Source: Perkinsus olseni (taxonomy: Eukaryota; Perkinsozoa; Perkinsida; Perkinsidae). Taken from it: a DNA stretch of 32,080 bases. A model generated the notes under the pieces. That model had not been told where the DNA came from and made no database searches. It saw only the letters and a list, made by a program, of their open reading frames with translations. The translations under genes and the position numbers were made by a program. Positions 1 to 9,532 of this stretch are shown here, piece by piece; positions within the stretch are counted from its first letter, which is position 1, and each line of letters begins with the position of its first letter. Where the stretch lies: positions 1-32,080 of the forward strand of contig JABANP010000567.1 in the NCBI GenBank assembly GCA_013115135.1. The letters are read 5' to 3'.

Positions 1-491
1 CTGTTGGTATTGCTGTTGTTGCTGTTGCTGCTGTTGTTGTTGTTGCTGCTGCATCGAATGCTGCCTTTGCAGTTGCTGCTGTTGCTGCTGTTGCTGTTGC
101 CACATCGCCACGCTCGCTTCATACGCCGCGTTGGCCTGATTGGCCGTAGCCGCGTTGGCGTACTGCTGTTGCTGCGTCATTTGAGGTGCCCTGAAGAGCC
201 ACAAGAATCTCGGCAACTAAGGCACCGAACTCCTCCGAACAGTCCTACATTTGCATTATCTGCGAAGATCGTCGCATCTGCTCAGCAGCAGCAGCCGCCG
301 AGGTAGCGGCAGCAGCATCTGGTCGACTAGCCTCCGGAGTCACGACAGCGGCCACCTCGCCATCAGCCGACGGCAGCGGTGTAGTAGACGCAGACACTGA
401 GGGGCGAGAATAGGGCAATACTACATCAATCGAAACCTTACCAGCCCGTGGGCCTGCACCGAGCTCAGGGCCAGCCGTTGCTTGAGGCGGC
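1..491 (-). other. Ala- and Gln-rich C-terminal tail (exons 491-442, 396-249, 190-1)
   Basis: The tail is first Pro/Ala/Thr-rich with an alanine run. It then has MTQQQQYANAATANQANAAY and long glutamine runs encoded by mixed CAG/CAA codons. The tail leaves the window at position 1 without a stop. On the plus strand the same DNA reads as CTG/TTG repeats. The three exons join in phase through introns of 48, 45 and 58 nt. Such tails are low-complexity and often mediate protein assembly; that role is an inference here. Confidence 0.7.
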
Positions 492-3400
492 CTAGGGCGA
501 AAGAAATACAGTAAAAGACTACTATCAGCGTGAGCTCACTCCTTGTTGATGATACGAGTGACTTCTTCTCGGCAGCCGCCCATCTCGGCCTCCTTCGACT
601 CAGCTGTGACCATCAAGTAATGCCCGAAATCATCGCCCTGAGAGCAGTCCCAACTGACCCCTTCAGACGCTGCGACGTGGGTCCCCTCAATCACCTCGTA
701 GGGGTTCTTAATAATCCTAGCTTCCACATGATATCTGTTTCGCAAATGGCTCAGCACCTCCTCATTCAGCGTCGCTACTGAGGAGACCAGCGGATACCGG
801 ATAAATCTTGCCACCGTTGGCTTACGTGAAGTGGCGGGGACACCAAGCACGAGGTTGGTAGCACTGAATGACTCGAGCAAGCGAGACACAGCGTCCTGAG
901 GAAGACGCAGCATTGATTCATTCTTTCGAGTTGGACGGGCCTCGGCTGGGCGTATAAATTTTAAGAAAATCTTGGAAAAAAGTCGGAATTTTTCCAAAAT
1001 TGAAGAAATTTTGCAAGTTGGTTCTTCATCGAGGCGTATGATTTTGGCCGAGAAAATGAGATTTTCAACTTTTGGAAGATCTTTCGGATGGCGAAGAATA
1101 GGCAGCTAAATTTCGATTGGCGAGAAATTAAGAATTTTTACGTTCCGTTCTCTATTGTCTCGGGTATCGCGGACGCCTGATTGAAGAATTCCAGCGAAAA
1201 TCAGGCAACTTTATAGTGACTCCGATGGTTGATGATTCGTTACACGCCGGGTTGGTTCCCCAATCGAGAGTTTATCACCTTCATTCTGCCAAGGAACTGC
1301 TCGGTACCCCGCAAATGCAAGGTCACAGTTCCGCAAGCATCCTTCGAGAAATCCACACTGCCAGTATTTGATAGCGGACCGTTCTCGCCTAAGAATGGAT
1401 AATCATGGAAAGGGCGCGGGTTCGACCCCCAGCGAAAGCATTTCTTACCATCCTCCGGTCCAGGACTGGACCTAACGTGCTTGAACAGGGTCCTAGTAGC
1501 ATCTTCAACTGCATTCGGACCGCAGTTGACCACCAGTGTCTCGTATCTAATCGAGAGAGTAAATTTCATGCGGTTTTTCTAAATCCCGCTACAGGGAATT
1601 GAACCCGGGTGGAAGCTATTGAAGCCGAAGACGGTACCGTCAGGGTAAAGGATCCCACAACCCATCGCTATGCCCTTCTTCATTACTTCTCAGCAGCATT
1701 GGTCCCATTCTCCTTAGTCGGGGTATCTTCCGAAGTCGACGGTGATGGCGGCGTCAAGTCTGTTAGCCCGAAGGCGAACAAATGCTCAATCGAGAGCGTC
1801 AACTAATTAAAAATACGTACCACTCCAAACCGAAATCATCTCGGGAGCACCTCAGAAGTCTTGTTCTCTCGCTTGAACTTCTCCAACCGGTCAATCCAAT
1901 GCTGTTCAACCTCGAGCACATTAGCCTCTACTCCAGACAGCACCTGGTGGAAGCCTAAGGGAACTGACAAGGCCGGTGCAGAGACCTACCATAGTCGGGC
2001 AGGATCCAGTCTCCTCCTCGTCAGCATCATCGTTGGAGCCCAGGCTCGGCGCGTGTCCGGGGTTACCTCGCCTGAAGCCGCCGGGCATCACGCAAGCAGG
2101 ATAAAGTCCCCTTTATTATGCAGAATAACACCGCTGCGGATATTCGAACCCGATACCATCCTTCATCTCAAACTCAGCTGATCCCCACCCCGTTATTACC
2201 TGATACTGATCTCCACGCCCTTCTCCCTGGCGAGAGTGCGGAATTTCTGCAGCCCCTGTCCGCCTCTTCCGAGATTCAACAGCTGCTTCGAAAGGTCCGA
2301 ACGAAGGGATATCGTGCACCTACGACATGTCATCAGGAGTTACGAAAAATTAGGTATAGCACGACTGACTAGAGGGCGTCCCATACCATCTCCCGTCCAA
2401 TTTTGGACGGCATTTTTTGGAGGGGCTACGCGTTTCGAGGTGATAATCTAAGTGTAGCTCGATACATGTTTAAAAAATATATTGGTCGAGCTTCGCTCCG
2501 CTATTCGCCATGAGCGAAAATTTTCGAGGAGGACGGAGTGGTCACACTTTTTCGCGTCAATCGCAGAAATCCCCATAGACGAACAGCAGCAGATGTGCAA
2601 GATGGAACGGGCGGCGGAGCCAGTTACTACCTGAAGTTGTGCTCCCGCCATTCGTCCATCATATCATACATGACCTTCTTAGCTCCCTCAAACTCGCCAG
2701 GATAGCACTCAAAAATCAACTGAGGAGAAGTTATACAATTTCCATGCTTGCTTCTCTCAAGGCCGAAAGATGCCACCTCGACATGGCCGCTCGCTGCAGC
2801 ATCCTTGGACGGATCTCCGGTATGCATAGCCTGACGACGGCCGCTGCCAAATCTGCCATCATCAAGCTCAACCCTCAGCATAAAACCAGCATCTCTCAGT
2901 CGACGGCGGTAGCCAGTAAGGCCGTACTGAGGAAGACTGTGAATGGTTACGATAGAGATTCTGATGCTCACTTGGGGCGCCCGGCCGACGTTCCCGAAGG
3001 TAGGATCACGCTTAACTGTCCTCCTGTCCCAGATGCACTCGATGAGATCCTCTGCATCAGTCTCCTCGTCAATACGCCACCTAGAACCTTATGCGCTCGA
3101 GAAGGCGCTCAGCGCGGAGCAGCAGAATAAAAAGGCAAACGGCATCCGCTGTGACTTACACAAGAGTAGACCTCTTCTGGGACTCGACGAACTTCATGAC
3201 GGTCTCCTTAGCAGCGTTGAGACTGAGGGCGGAAGACGAGACATCGAGGGGCGGAGGTTCGATCCCGGCACTCGGTATATTCTCGAAGTGCATACGGCCA
3301 ACTCGCCACAATGAGGCTAACAACTGAATCCTCATTAAGCCCCCCTTTCACGATCCAACTTCGTCTGCCAATTCGTCCAAACCAATATCGAGGAAAATCC

Positions 3401-6400
3401 AGACCCGTCGTATCAATTAATTTTACAATCTTGTGCCCCCGACCAGTATTACTCTCTCTTCTTGCCGATAATCCTCAACGACCCATACTGAGCTTCGTTA
3501 ACGGCATCATCATCGCCATCACCCTCAGCACTTGGAGAAGACTGGCGAGTCGAAACTCCCGAAGGATTCTCAATATATAGGAAACAGCCAGTCTCCGCCT
3601 GAAGGCACCCCTCAGATTCGTCACGCGCCACGAAATTATATCATACTACCCTGAGCTTGTCGATGTTCTGACCTCCCTTGCCGATAATGACGCTAGCTTG
3701 GTTCTTGGCAGTGAGCGCAACAGTAGAGTAACCTGGCACACGAGCACTCCCACTCTTTCCATGGTCACAAGATGATTCGAGATGGACCGTCGTCAGCAAG
3801 CTCTGTTGAGATTTCGTCGTCTGGTTGCTGACTCGAGAAGTGAATACCGTACAACATCGAGACCAGGCCCACGACCGAGCCAGCACTCCCCACAGCGTAC
3901 ACGCGTTGAAACCGCGCGATATGCCAATTCATTTATACGCCCCCATAAGTATCCCAAACCAGCGCAGAATTTCACACTTCGCGCGGGGTTTCTGGAGGAT
4001 TCTATGAGCATTGAGCAAGTCTGTATGGCTGAGTTAGTCGAAGGTTCTCATCGAGTGCATTGCAACCAGTCTCCCAATATTTCCCGTTTTTTCTGACACC
4101 TCTAGCTCCCTCCCCATCATTACCGTTCAACCGATCGGCGATAGCTCTTTTCACTTTATCGAATACGTTTCGGAGCTTCGGGTCAGACCTCCCGCTCGAC
4201 TGCTGCTGCTGTTGCTTCTCCTCAGATCCCATGTCCGCCAGTTTCATCAATACCTAAAAAAATGATATCTCTAGCGGAGCGAAGCACCCAATACTACCTG
4301 CTTTTCCTTGAACATAACAACCAGCCGGCAACTAACCCAGCTATACCGCTCCTCGATCTCCTTCTCGATGTACTTGGCGAAGAAGGCCATCGCCTGCAGC
4401 TGGGAGTTGTCCAGCTCGCGGTAGTATCGTATCTGATAGTTCACTGTCGCATCGTCTAGCAGACTGAAGAAGTCCTTTCGGTATGAAAAGCTTTACGGCT
4501 GGGGATGCAGCCTGACTCAACCCTACTCAACTAAAATTGATCTCCACGCGAAAAATGCGGTTTCCCGGTCGATCCTGATTCTCACAATCAGTTGAGTGAG
4601 CACCCCCTGTCACATTTCTGTCGGGAATCCCGAGCGGGTTGATTGAATCGAGACATCAACCACGGTGATAACACTACGATCACAATGGAACGAGGATCCA
4701 GAAATGTTCGCATAGACCCGCACGTAGAGGGGAGCGTTAATTGCGTCCGACTGGCGCCATGATCAAGCACGGATGCCAGGAGCATTGGGGAGTATTAGCA
4801 CGATGCGCTGACTATCGAGTAAACCTCTTCACTTTTTGTAGTCTACACCGCCCAGGCACTGCAAAAGGCGGCAAGTTGAAAGAGTACCCTCTCCAGGATT
4901 CGAACGCACAACCTTCCGATCCCTAAACCTAGTACCTCTTCACAAACTTCATGCTTGAGCTCAGCATAGCACTCAGACACGCGCTTCTTCTCTCCCCTTA
5001 TCTTCACGGTGAGTGGCCCGTCCTCATCTCCGCTGCCTCCGGTGGCATCGCTCTGGGAGTACTGCGCTAGCTGCTCGACCTCGTCGACCAACACTCCGAA
5101 CTGATTCGCCAAGCGTCGGAAATTTGCACCGTTCCGGCCTGACGGAGAAATATCGTCGACCAGCGCAAATCCAGAAATTGCTTTAGTTTTCCACTATTGA
5201 ATAGAACATTTTGCGCAACTTGCACGCATTGTCAATCGGTTCGTGATGAAGAAGTTGATCACGACGGCACGCACCCGCACCGGAAAGATTCCAGCGAGAG
5301 GTCACTAAGGGACGGTAGAGTGAAGAGAAGCTACAATTCAGTCGCTGCCATTTCTCTCGCGTTGTAATTCTACCGTTGCGTCGCTCCGCTTGAAATATCC
5401 TAATTTTTATCGAACCTCACCTCGAGATCGCTGAACCTTCTCCGCCGGGATGACAAGTCTCATCTCCTCATATCGTGTACGTGGCAGCTTCAATGCTGTA
5501 CAGGTATCCCGGCAGTCCAGCTGAAAAAAAGACATCTCCTTAGCGGAGCGAAGCTACGAAGATCTCACCTCCTCCTCCACCGTCTTCTTCGCGATTTCGA
5601 GAGCTCGAGTGTGAGCGATACAGTCAGCTGAGCGTTGAGAAACAGCAAGATTGCCAAGAATTGCCGAGAGTAGCATAATTACCTTTCTTATTGCCCAGCT
5701 TGGAGAATTCCAACTGCAGGTCCTTGAGCTTGCTCCCAATGCTGGGGCCGATAGAACGGCTGGCACTTCTGATGGAAAAGCAACAAAATGCGGCAAGAGC
5801 GGGATAAACCCGGTAGAGCTTGCGACTGCATGGTAGTCGAATTTGACGACAGCTACCATCACTGGGCTAGTTGAAGCACACGGGGTTGGGCGAAAACTCC
5901 ATTTTTGATCTCGAATGGAGCTAGGGAATTTCATTGCTAGACCTACCAGTGCGACACAAGTGCGCGAATCGGTATCCAAGTGGACGGGAGGGGAAAAAGT
6001 ACGCCGTACTCGATTGCAGCGGACGAAAAAGCGCACAGAAAAGACAGAAATATAGCCGCGGTTTATTTATGACGAACCTTAGAAGAACAAGTCTCGTATA
6101 CGTGAAACGGAGACCGGACGCATCAGTACGGTTATTGATCCCATAGCGGCCACTTTTCTTGAGAACAAAATCGGCTTCCCGTGAAGTGACCCCCTGACTC
6201 TAGCACAGGGGTGAGAGAAAAGTTCGGGTTCGGGTCTCTCCTGTGAAAGTTCCCCTATGAGCCTAGTCCATTCACTACTACCATTACTCCAGTGTGAATC
6301 TCACCTCTTAGCGCTAGGATGGGCACTAGCTCCCCTCGAGGCAGTCCGCCCAGGTTGCTCATGCTCCTTCTGCTGGGACTTAGCCTCGGCCGCTAAGGCC

Positions 6401-7148
6401 TTGATGCTGCCCTCAAGCTTCATCATGCGTGCATGAACCTAGGACACGCAGCACTAAACCCGACCAGCGTCTTGTCTCCGTCCAACCTGGGAGGTATCCT
6501 TCACGACTGACTCCAGGGAGTTAACAGCGCGCATCTTGAGCTCGGCTAGGTCCGGGTCCGAGAGAGCTGCCAGCATCACAGCTGCGCTCTTATCGTCTTT
6601 CTTCTTCTCAAATGCCATTAATTTTGCCCTGAAAGTAGGCGCGGATGAGTCAGCACCGGAAATTCTCGACGGTAGTGTCACTGCAGTGCTGTTGATGACG
6701 ACAGAAAACAAAACGAACAGCATACGAGCATGGTCGCAGCAAGCTTCCCAAACGAAACCAGGAAAAACAGAAAAAGAATTTTTTAAAATCCTTTCAAAAA
6801 AACCGTCGTATAAAAGAACAAAGCAGGACTTCCTCTATTTCACGCTCAAAGTGCGCTCCAGCGAGTTCACGGTGACCAAGAAATTCGGCCAGTTGATCCA
6901 CCCGCGCCCGTCCAACCATATTACAGATTTTCTCCGCTAACATCAGCGCCTACTGCCATAAGCTGCTGGGCCGATATCGTATCCGAGCCCCAGGCCCCTC
7001 TTCCCGAGCCGGACCATGGTCCAGCACGGGGTATGGTCCTGGCGCTGTTGGTAGTAGTCGTCGTCGAAGTCTGCGGGGCAGGACTAGGAGACATGTCTCT
7101 CCGAATTCTAACGTAGAACTGCCGCTTCAATACAGTTTCGGCGGTCAA
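1..7148 (-). CDS. Tandem KH-domain RNA-binding protein (vigilin/Scp160-like), 3' end off window
   Basis: Spliced gene on the minus strand. Exons, 5' to 3': 7148-6925 (tentative), 6628-6487, 6438-6305, 5768-5683, 5627-5569, 5520-5421, 5138-4936, 4858-4833, 4463-4337, 4253-4100, 3732-3650, 3598-3453, 3222-3160, 3080-2631, 2319-2200, 2071-1990, 1943-1851, 1802-1687, 1546-1449, 1388-1279, 940-540, 491-442, 396-249, 190-1. All junctions are GT-AG and every codon phase matches, giving at least 1,135 residues open at the left edge. Repeated KH modules are visible: GRNG, GKGG and GRGG loops, each preceded by a hydrophobic strand and followed by a helix and a late V/I-x-G strand. Proteins with tandem KH domains bind RNA or single-stranded DNA; vigilin types associate with ribosomes and mRNA. 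Several further KH copies look degenerate, without a GXXG loop. The family call is sound; the exact orthologue is not known. The first exon and the 26-nt exon are the weakest parts of the model. Confidence 0.75.
540..940 (-). other. Degenerate KH-like region 5 (exon 940-540)
   Basis: A 401-nt exon. It starts with MLRLPQDAVSRLLESF, similar to the opening strand and helix of a KH fold. It ends with a strand HYLMVTAES and a helix rich in Glu and Arg. No GXXG loop is seen. The acceptor reads CCGAG, which is acceptable but not strong. Confidence 0.55.
941..1278 (-). other. KH gene intron, AT-rich
   Basis: 338 nt between exons 1388-1279 and 940-540. It is markedly AT-rich with many short A/T runs around 965-1120. 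I see no exon or repeat family member in it. Confidence 0.55.
1389..1448 (+). repeat. tRNA-like (family B) element forming a KH gene intron
   Basis: A 60-nt intron of the minus-strand gene. The plus strand (antisense to the gene) reads GGGCGCGGGTTCGACCCCCA, with a B-box GGTTCGACCCC. Its length is a multiple of three with no stop in frame, so unspliced message would still read through. Confidence 0.7.
1547..1686 (-). repeat. tRNA-like (family B) element in a KH gene intron
   Basis: A 140-nt intron. On the minus strand (sense to the gene) it has CCACCCGGGTTCAATTCCC near 1591-1611, with a perfect B-box GGTTCAATTCC. Confidence 0.6.
1851..2319 (-). other. KH domain 3 (exons 2319-2200, 2071-1990, 1943-1851)
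   Basis: The strand CTISLRSDLSKQLLNL leads into the loop GRGG, then QGLQKFRTLAREKGVEISI. After an acidic insert come the strand PTMVLSGVEANV and a long helix ending EKFKREN. This is a full KH order with an intact GXXG. The intron between the first two exons carries a tRNA-like element; the next intron (1989-1944) is only 46 nt. Confidence 0.75.
2072..2199 (-). repeat. Degenerate tRNA-like (family B) element in a KH gene intron
   Basis: A 128-nt intron. The minus strand (sense) has ATCGGGTTCGAATATCCGC near 2136-2155. The last two B-box positions do not match (AT for CC), so this is a weaker member. Confidence 0.45.
2320..2630 (-). other. KH gene intron with family C 14-mer
   Basis: 311 nt between exons 3080-2631 and 2319-2200. 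It holds the 14-mer GCTTCGCTCCGCTA on the plus strand at 2490-2503 (antisense to the gene). The rest shows nothing recognisable. Confidence 0.55.
2490..2503 (+). repeat. Family C 14-mer in a KH gene intron
   Basis: GCTTCGCTCCGCTA on the plus strand, antisense to the host gene, in intron 2320-2630. Confidence 0.65.
2631..3080 (-). other. Degenerate KH-like region (exon 3080-2631)
   Basis: The longest exon of this gene. It encodes an acidic segment (IDEETDAEDLIECIW), then a KH-like order: strand VSIRISIVTIHSL, loop YGLTG, helix YRRRLRDAGF, strand MLRVELDD, a long polar insert, strand QLIFECYPGEF and helix KKVMYDMMDEW. The loop lacks the second standard Gly-x-x-Gly arrangement, so nucleic-acid contact here may be lost. 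That this is a diverged KH copy is an inference from strand and helix order. Confidence 0.55.
3223..3452 (+). repeat. tRNA-like (family B) element in a KH gene intron
   Basis: A 230-nt intron. The plus strand (antisense) has GGCGGAGGTTCGATCCCGGC at 3251-3270, with a perfect B-box. It lies close to the 3' splice site, as in several dynein introns. Confidence 0.65.
3620..3637 (+). repeat. Family A core in a KH gene intron
   Basis: The plus strand has GTCACGCGCCACGAAATT, so the core is in sense orientation relative to the minus-strand gene. It sits in the 51-nt intron 3599-3649 that splits KH2. Confidence 0.7.
3733..4099 (-). other. KH gene intron before KH2
   Basis: 367 nt. The acceptor GTGTGCCAG at 3733-3741 restores the KH2 strand GYSTVALTAK in phase. 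A small additional exon inside cannot be excluded, since parts stay open in one frame. Confidence 0.45.
4100..4463 (-). other. Helical linker exons between KH1 and KH2
   Basis: Exon 4463-4337 encodes an amphipathic, charged helix (YYRELDNSQLQAMAFFAKY is a representative part). It joins in phase 0 to exon 4253-4100, which starts VLMKLADMGSEEK, carries a run of five Gln and then a Lys/Arg-rich helix. The intron between them (4336-4254) contains the family C 14-mer. An alternative donor further in (GTAGTA) would add about 16 codons. No known domain was recognised. Confidence 0.55.
4272..4285 (-). repeat. Family C 14-mer in a KH gene intron
   Basis: The same 14-mer in sense orientation, about 20 nt upstream of the acceptor in the 83-nt intron 4254-4336. 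Confidence 0.65.
4464..4832 (-). other. KH gene intron after the 26-nt exon
   Basis: 369 nt between exons 4858-4833 and 4463-4337. No coding sequence or family member was recognised. If the 26-nt exon is not real, this and the upstream tRNA-bearing intron are one intron. Confidence 0.4.
4833..5520 (-). other. KH domain 1 (exons 5520-5421, 5138-4936, 4858-4833)
   Basis: The first clear KH module of the protein, near residues 230-325. The strand EMRLVIPAEKV is followed by the loop GRNG and the helix ANFRRLANQFGV, then an acidic Ser/Gly insert, then the strand PLTVKIRGEKKRV and a closing helix. The GXXG loop is split by the intron at 5139-5420: GGC of the first Gly spans the junction. The 26-nt exon 4858-4833 is proposed because it is the only piece that restores phase to the next exon. 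Confidence 0.65.
4859..4935 (-). repeat. tRNA-like (family B) element in a KH gene intron
   Basis: A 77-nt intron. The minus strand (sense) has GATCGGAAGGTTGTGCGTTCG followed by AATCCTGGAGAGGGTAC. This recalls an anticodon-stem 3' strand, variable region, T-arm and acceptor strand. The B-box starts CGTTCGAATCC, one base off. Confidence 0.6.
5541..5554 (-). repeat. Family C 14-mer in a KH gene intron
   Basis: The same 14-mer, sense, in a 48-nt intron (5521-5568), followed by AGGAGATG and the pyrimidine tract. Confidence 0.65.
5769..6304 (-). other. Largest KH gene intron
   Basis: 536 nt between exons 6438-6305 and 5768-5683. The junction AG|A restores phase and gives AKRSASRSIGPSIGSKLKD. Nothing else was recognised, apart from a GTTCGGGTTCGGG stretch near 6224-6236 that only vaguely recalls a T-arm. 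Confidence 0.5.
6305..7148 (-). other. N-terminal exons of the KH protein
   Basis: Exon 6628-6487 holds ATG 6618-6616 and encodes a charged, helical segment beginning MAFEKKKDD; exon 6438-6305 continues with a helix (KLEGSIKALAAEAKSQQKE) and then a Ser/Ala-rich stretch. Together they could form a short coiled coil. Upstream, a reading frame from ATG 7148 (or ATG 7094) to a GT donor at 6924 is rich in Ser, Thr and Pro. It joins in phase to exon 6628-6487, which would move the start there. The alternative is that translation starts at 6618. The intron 6924-6629 contains another short open frame on the minus strand, so its exact limits are uncertain. Confidence 0.45.
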
Positions 7149-7925
7149 AAAACCGGTGACAGCACTCCAGTCAAATCAGCAAACGACTTGTCCGAACCAC
7201 GATTGGCTGATACCCAGGGCGACTAGTGTTGGCGATGGGTCCGAGTGCTCAATAAACTGCCTTAGTTGCAATAGCGCCCCCAGGATCGCACGTTAGAAGT
7301 GAGACCACTTTGCCAACTCTTTGCTGGACAATTTCTGTGGCGTAACGGCCTCACTTTTGCACGTTGCATTTTATCATTCTTCGCTGTGAATGCTGTCCCC
7401 CGTGAGAAGTCGCCGTTGGTATTCGAGAGACTGCCACTCCCGAGTTCCCGGAGACCCTTCGGCATTTAACTTAACGTGCGAAGGCGATCCCGGGACCGCC
7501 GTTAAAGTGAACTGCTCAAAATCTTGCCCGCCAAGAGCTGCCCTTCTCAAAAATTCATCAGGAGCTGCTCAGACTCACTACATGGTCCGCGGAGCCTCCG
7601 CAGAGCGTTTAGAATTTCCATCAACCAACGGATTGAAGGCCGACAGTAAATCGATTATTATGGCGCGCGCTTTTTGCAAAAGCGCAGATTGGACTACCGC
7701 TCGCCCATTGGTCTGTTTCTCTGCTACCGCTCCGCACGAATTCGTTGCTCGCCTCGTTTTTTCTCGCGGACTGCGACAACAGCCTGAAGTCGAGTGCAGT
7801 GAAAGAGCCCTGTGAAGACCCCTCTCTTCCCGTCGTGTCACTTGACTCCGATCAATCTAGTCGCGTTCCCAATAGGTTTACTCGAGGCCTGGCAGCGGTT
7901 TCCCTGTACCAAACTTGAAGCGTTG
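7149..7925. promoter_or_regulatory. Divergent intergenic region shared by the KH and dynein genes
   Basis: About 0.8 kb lies between the proposed starts of two genes transcribed away from each other, so it should hold both promoters or 5' leaders. I see no TATA-like element that can be placed with confidence. A short perfect hairpin (8-bp arms GCGCTTTT/AAAAGCGC, 3-nt loop) lies at 7667-7685. No known spliced-leader sequence was recognised. An open frame runs on the plus strand (about 7390-7815) without recognisable protein features and may be leader sequence. Confidence 0.4.
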
Positions 7926-7976
7926 ATGGTTACCTCGTGGCCGTCATCAGCCTCCGCATCAGTTCAACATTTCTCA

Positions 7977-9532
7977 ATGCCCCAACCCTACGCCTGGGTG
8001 CGCTTGAAGAACGCAGGCGGCACCAGCGTGTCACCACGATCAGGTCACACGATCACCGCCACTCCCCACGGGTTTATCTGCTACGGCGGCATGGACGGCC
8101 GTCGGAACGACCTCGGCAATCCCGCTCCGAATTCGGATTTGTACATTCTCAAGCTGCATCCTCAATACCAGTATGAGTGGCAAATGGTCGAGCTAGACCC
8201 AAGCAGCAGCACTCCACCTGGCCGGACGCTTCACACGGCCACCTGCGTGACTGACGATGAGATCTTCTTCTTCGGTGGCATTCACAGTGCCACGCCTTAC
8301 CAGTGTCTCAACGACGGCTGGATACTCGACGCTTCCTGTATGGAGTGGAAGAAGCTCGTCTTCAAGGCTTCTCAGACCGACAAGAAGAGCGCCGGTGTCC
8401 GCAGGCTCACTGGTCTCATTGAAGAGGTGGTTCACAACGCTGAGGGCGGTGGTCGCTCTAGGCTCGGCAGGCCATCGATCTTCGCTGGTCGGGCGTCCAA
8501 AATAGTCGGCTTCGCGGACTTGGCGGGGACCGCGGCGAAAGTTGTGGCTGGTGGCAACAAGAGCATCATGGGGGGAGGTAGGCGGAAAACGTGGAAGTCC
8601 ATTTTGCAGAACAAAATTACTCCGAAGAAATCGATCATACCGGGTGGTGGTCAGTCGAAGAAGGCTGCCGGTGGTGGACAGAACTCCTCTAACGGAGTGC
8701 TGACGGACGAGAACGACGCCTTTCATGAGGATCTCGTGACTTTGGTCAGTAACATCATGAATCAGGACGAGGAGTCGAAAAAGCAGCCGCCGAACGTGCC
8801 AGCCCCGAGGGCAAACCATACGGCTACTCTAGTGGAAAACAGTATAGTTCTCTTTGGTGGTCATGGCGGACAGGGCTACAGCAGACGGCCATTCAATGAC
8901 GTCCATGTCCTCAACCTGGACAACGACAGGTGGATCGAACTCCAGTGCCAGGGAAACCCTCCTGCTCCTCGCTCTGGTCACGGGGCATTTGCGAAGGATG
9001 GAAATTTGTATATCTTTGGCGGTTGGAACAACGAACAGCAGTTTAACGATCTCTTCATGCTCGATGTTGAGAACAAGGACTGGACCGATCTTGACCTCAG
9101 CTGGAGCTCCCCGCGATGGAACTTCAGTTTGCAGCTCGTCCACGCTATCCCTTCTTGGAGGGTCTTTGTCTTCGGTGGTGCGTGTGACAATGAGGGCGGC
9201 GGTCGGTCCCTTGGGGCGTTCGATCAGCGCATCGGTGTCCTAGACTTGGCGGACAAATTTCGGTGGTCTGAGCCGAGCTTGGAGGCCCCGCCTGGTACCG
9301 CTCTCCGTGAAATGCAAGAGGACTTCCAAACCAACTCACTAGGCCAGATGCCGGATACGTTCATGCCTTCAGCGAGGTGGGTAGATTCTTCCGGCTGCGC
9401 AAAAGGGTATCTTTTGTCAGGGAGCACGCGTCGGTCGTTTACGAGGCGGATGAGTCGAGGTTGATAGTCTTCGGCGGATGGTCCAATAAATGGCTCGATG
9501 ACGTCTGGCAGATCAACGTTAGCTCGATCGTT
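7977..9532 (+). other. Kelch beta-propeller of the dynein tail
   Basis: Residues 1 to about 505. Kelch blades are recognised by repeated R-x-G-H-T/A followed by a Gly-Gly pair: [90 protein letters not shown] and [21 protein letters not shown] long basic, Gly/Ser/Lys-rich insert (about 8440-8790) separates the second and third blades. In algal outer arms this part of the alpha chain sits at the base of the arm; it is known as a protein interaction module. Confidence 0.85.

Larger units (their letters stand above)
1279..1802 (-). other. KH-like region 4 (exons 1802-1687, 1546-1449, 1388-1279)
   Basis: A strand LTLSIEHLFAFG without a GXXG loop is followed by a Pro/Ser/Thr-rich insert. Then comes a typical last KH strand and helix (YETLVVNCGPNAVEDATRT). 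A second strand-helix pair follows (GTVTLHLRGTEQFLGRMK). I read these as one degenerate KH and the start of the next. Both introns in this block (1686-1547 and 1448-1389) carry tRNA-like elements. Confidence 0.5.
3160..3732 (-). other. KH domain 2 (exons 3732-3650, 3598-3453, 3222-3160)
   Basis: The best-preserved KH module. It has the strand STVALTAKNQ, then VIIGKGGQNIDKLR with a canonical GKGG loop, then ETGCFLYIEN, an acidic insert (GDGDDDAV), the strand YGSLRIIGKKR and the helix NAAKETVMKFVESQ. It lies near residues 418-515. An intron of 51 nt (3649-3599) falls directly after the GXXG helix and consists largely of the family A element. The intron at 3452-3223 carries a tRNA-like family B element. 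Confidence 0.85.

Noticed and set aside
4..306. Leucine-rich open frame on the plus strand
   Set aside because: It is the reverse reading of the CAG/CAA glutamine repeats in the KH protein's tail, whose exons join in phase on the minus strand.
7812..7976. Longer N-terminal extension of the dynein frame
   Set aside because: The frame opens with GTG, not ATG, and the extra residues show no Kelch character. ATG 7926 remains possible, but [10 protein letters not shown] at 7977 fits the domain start best.
8193..8819. 208-codon open frame on the minus strand
   Set aside because: It lies antisense to the Kelch exon, which has clear blade motifs on the plus strand.
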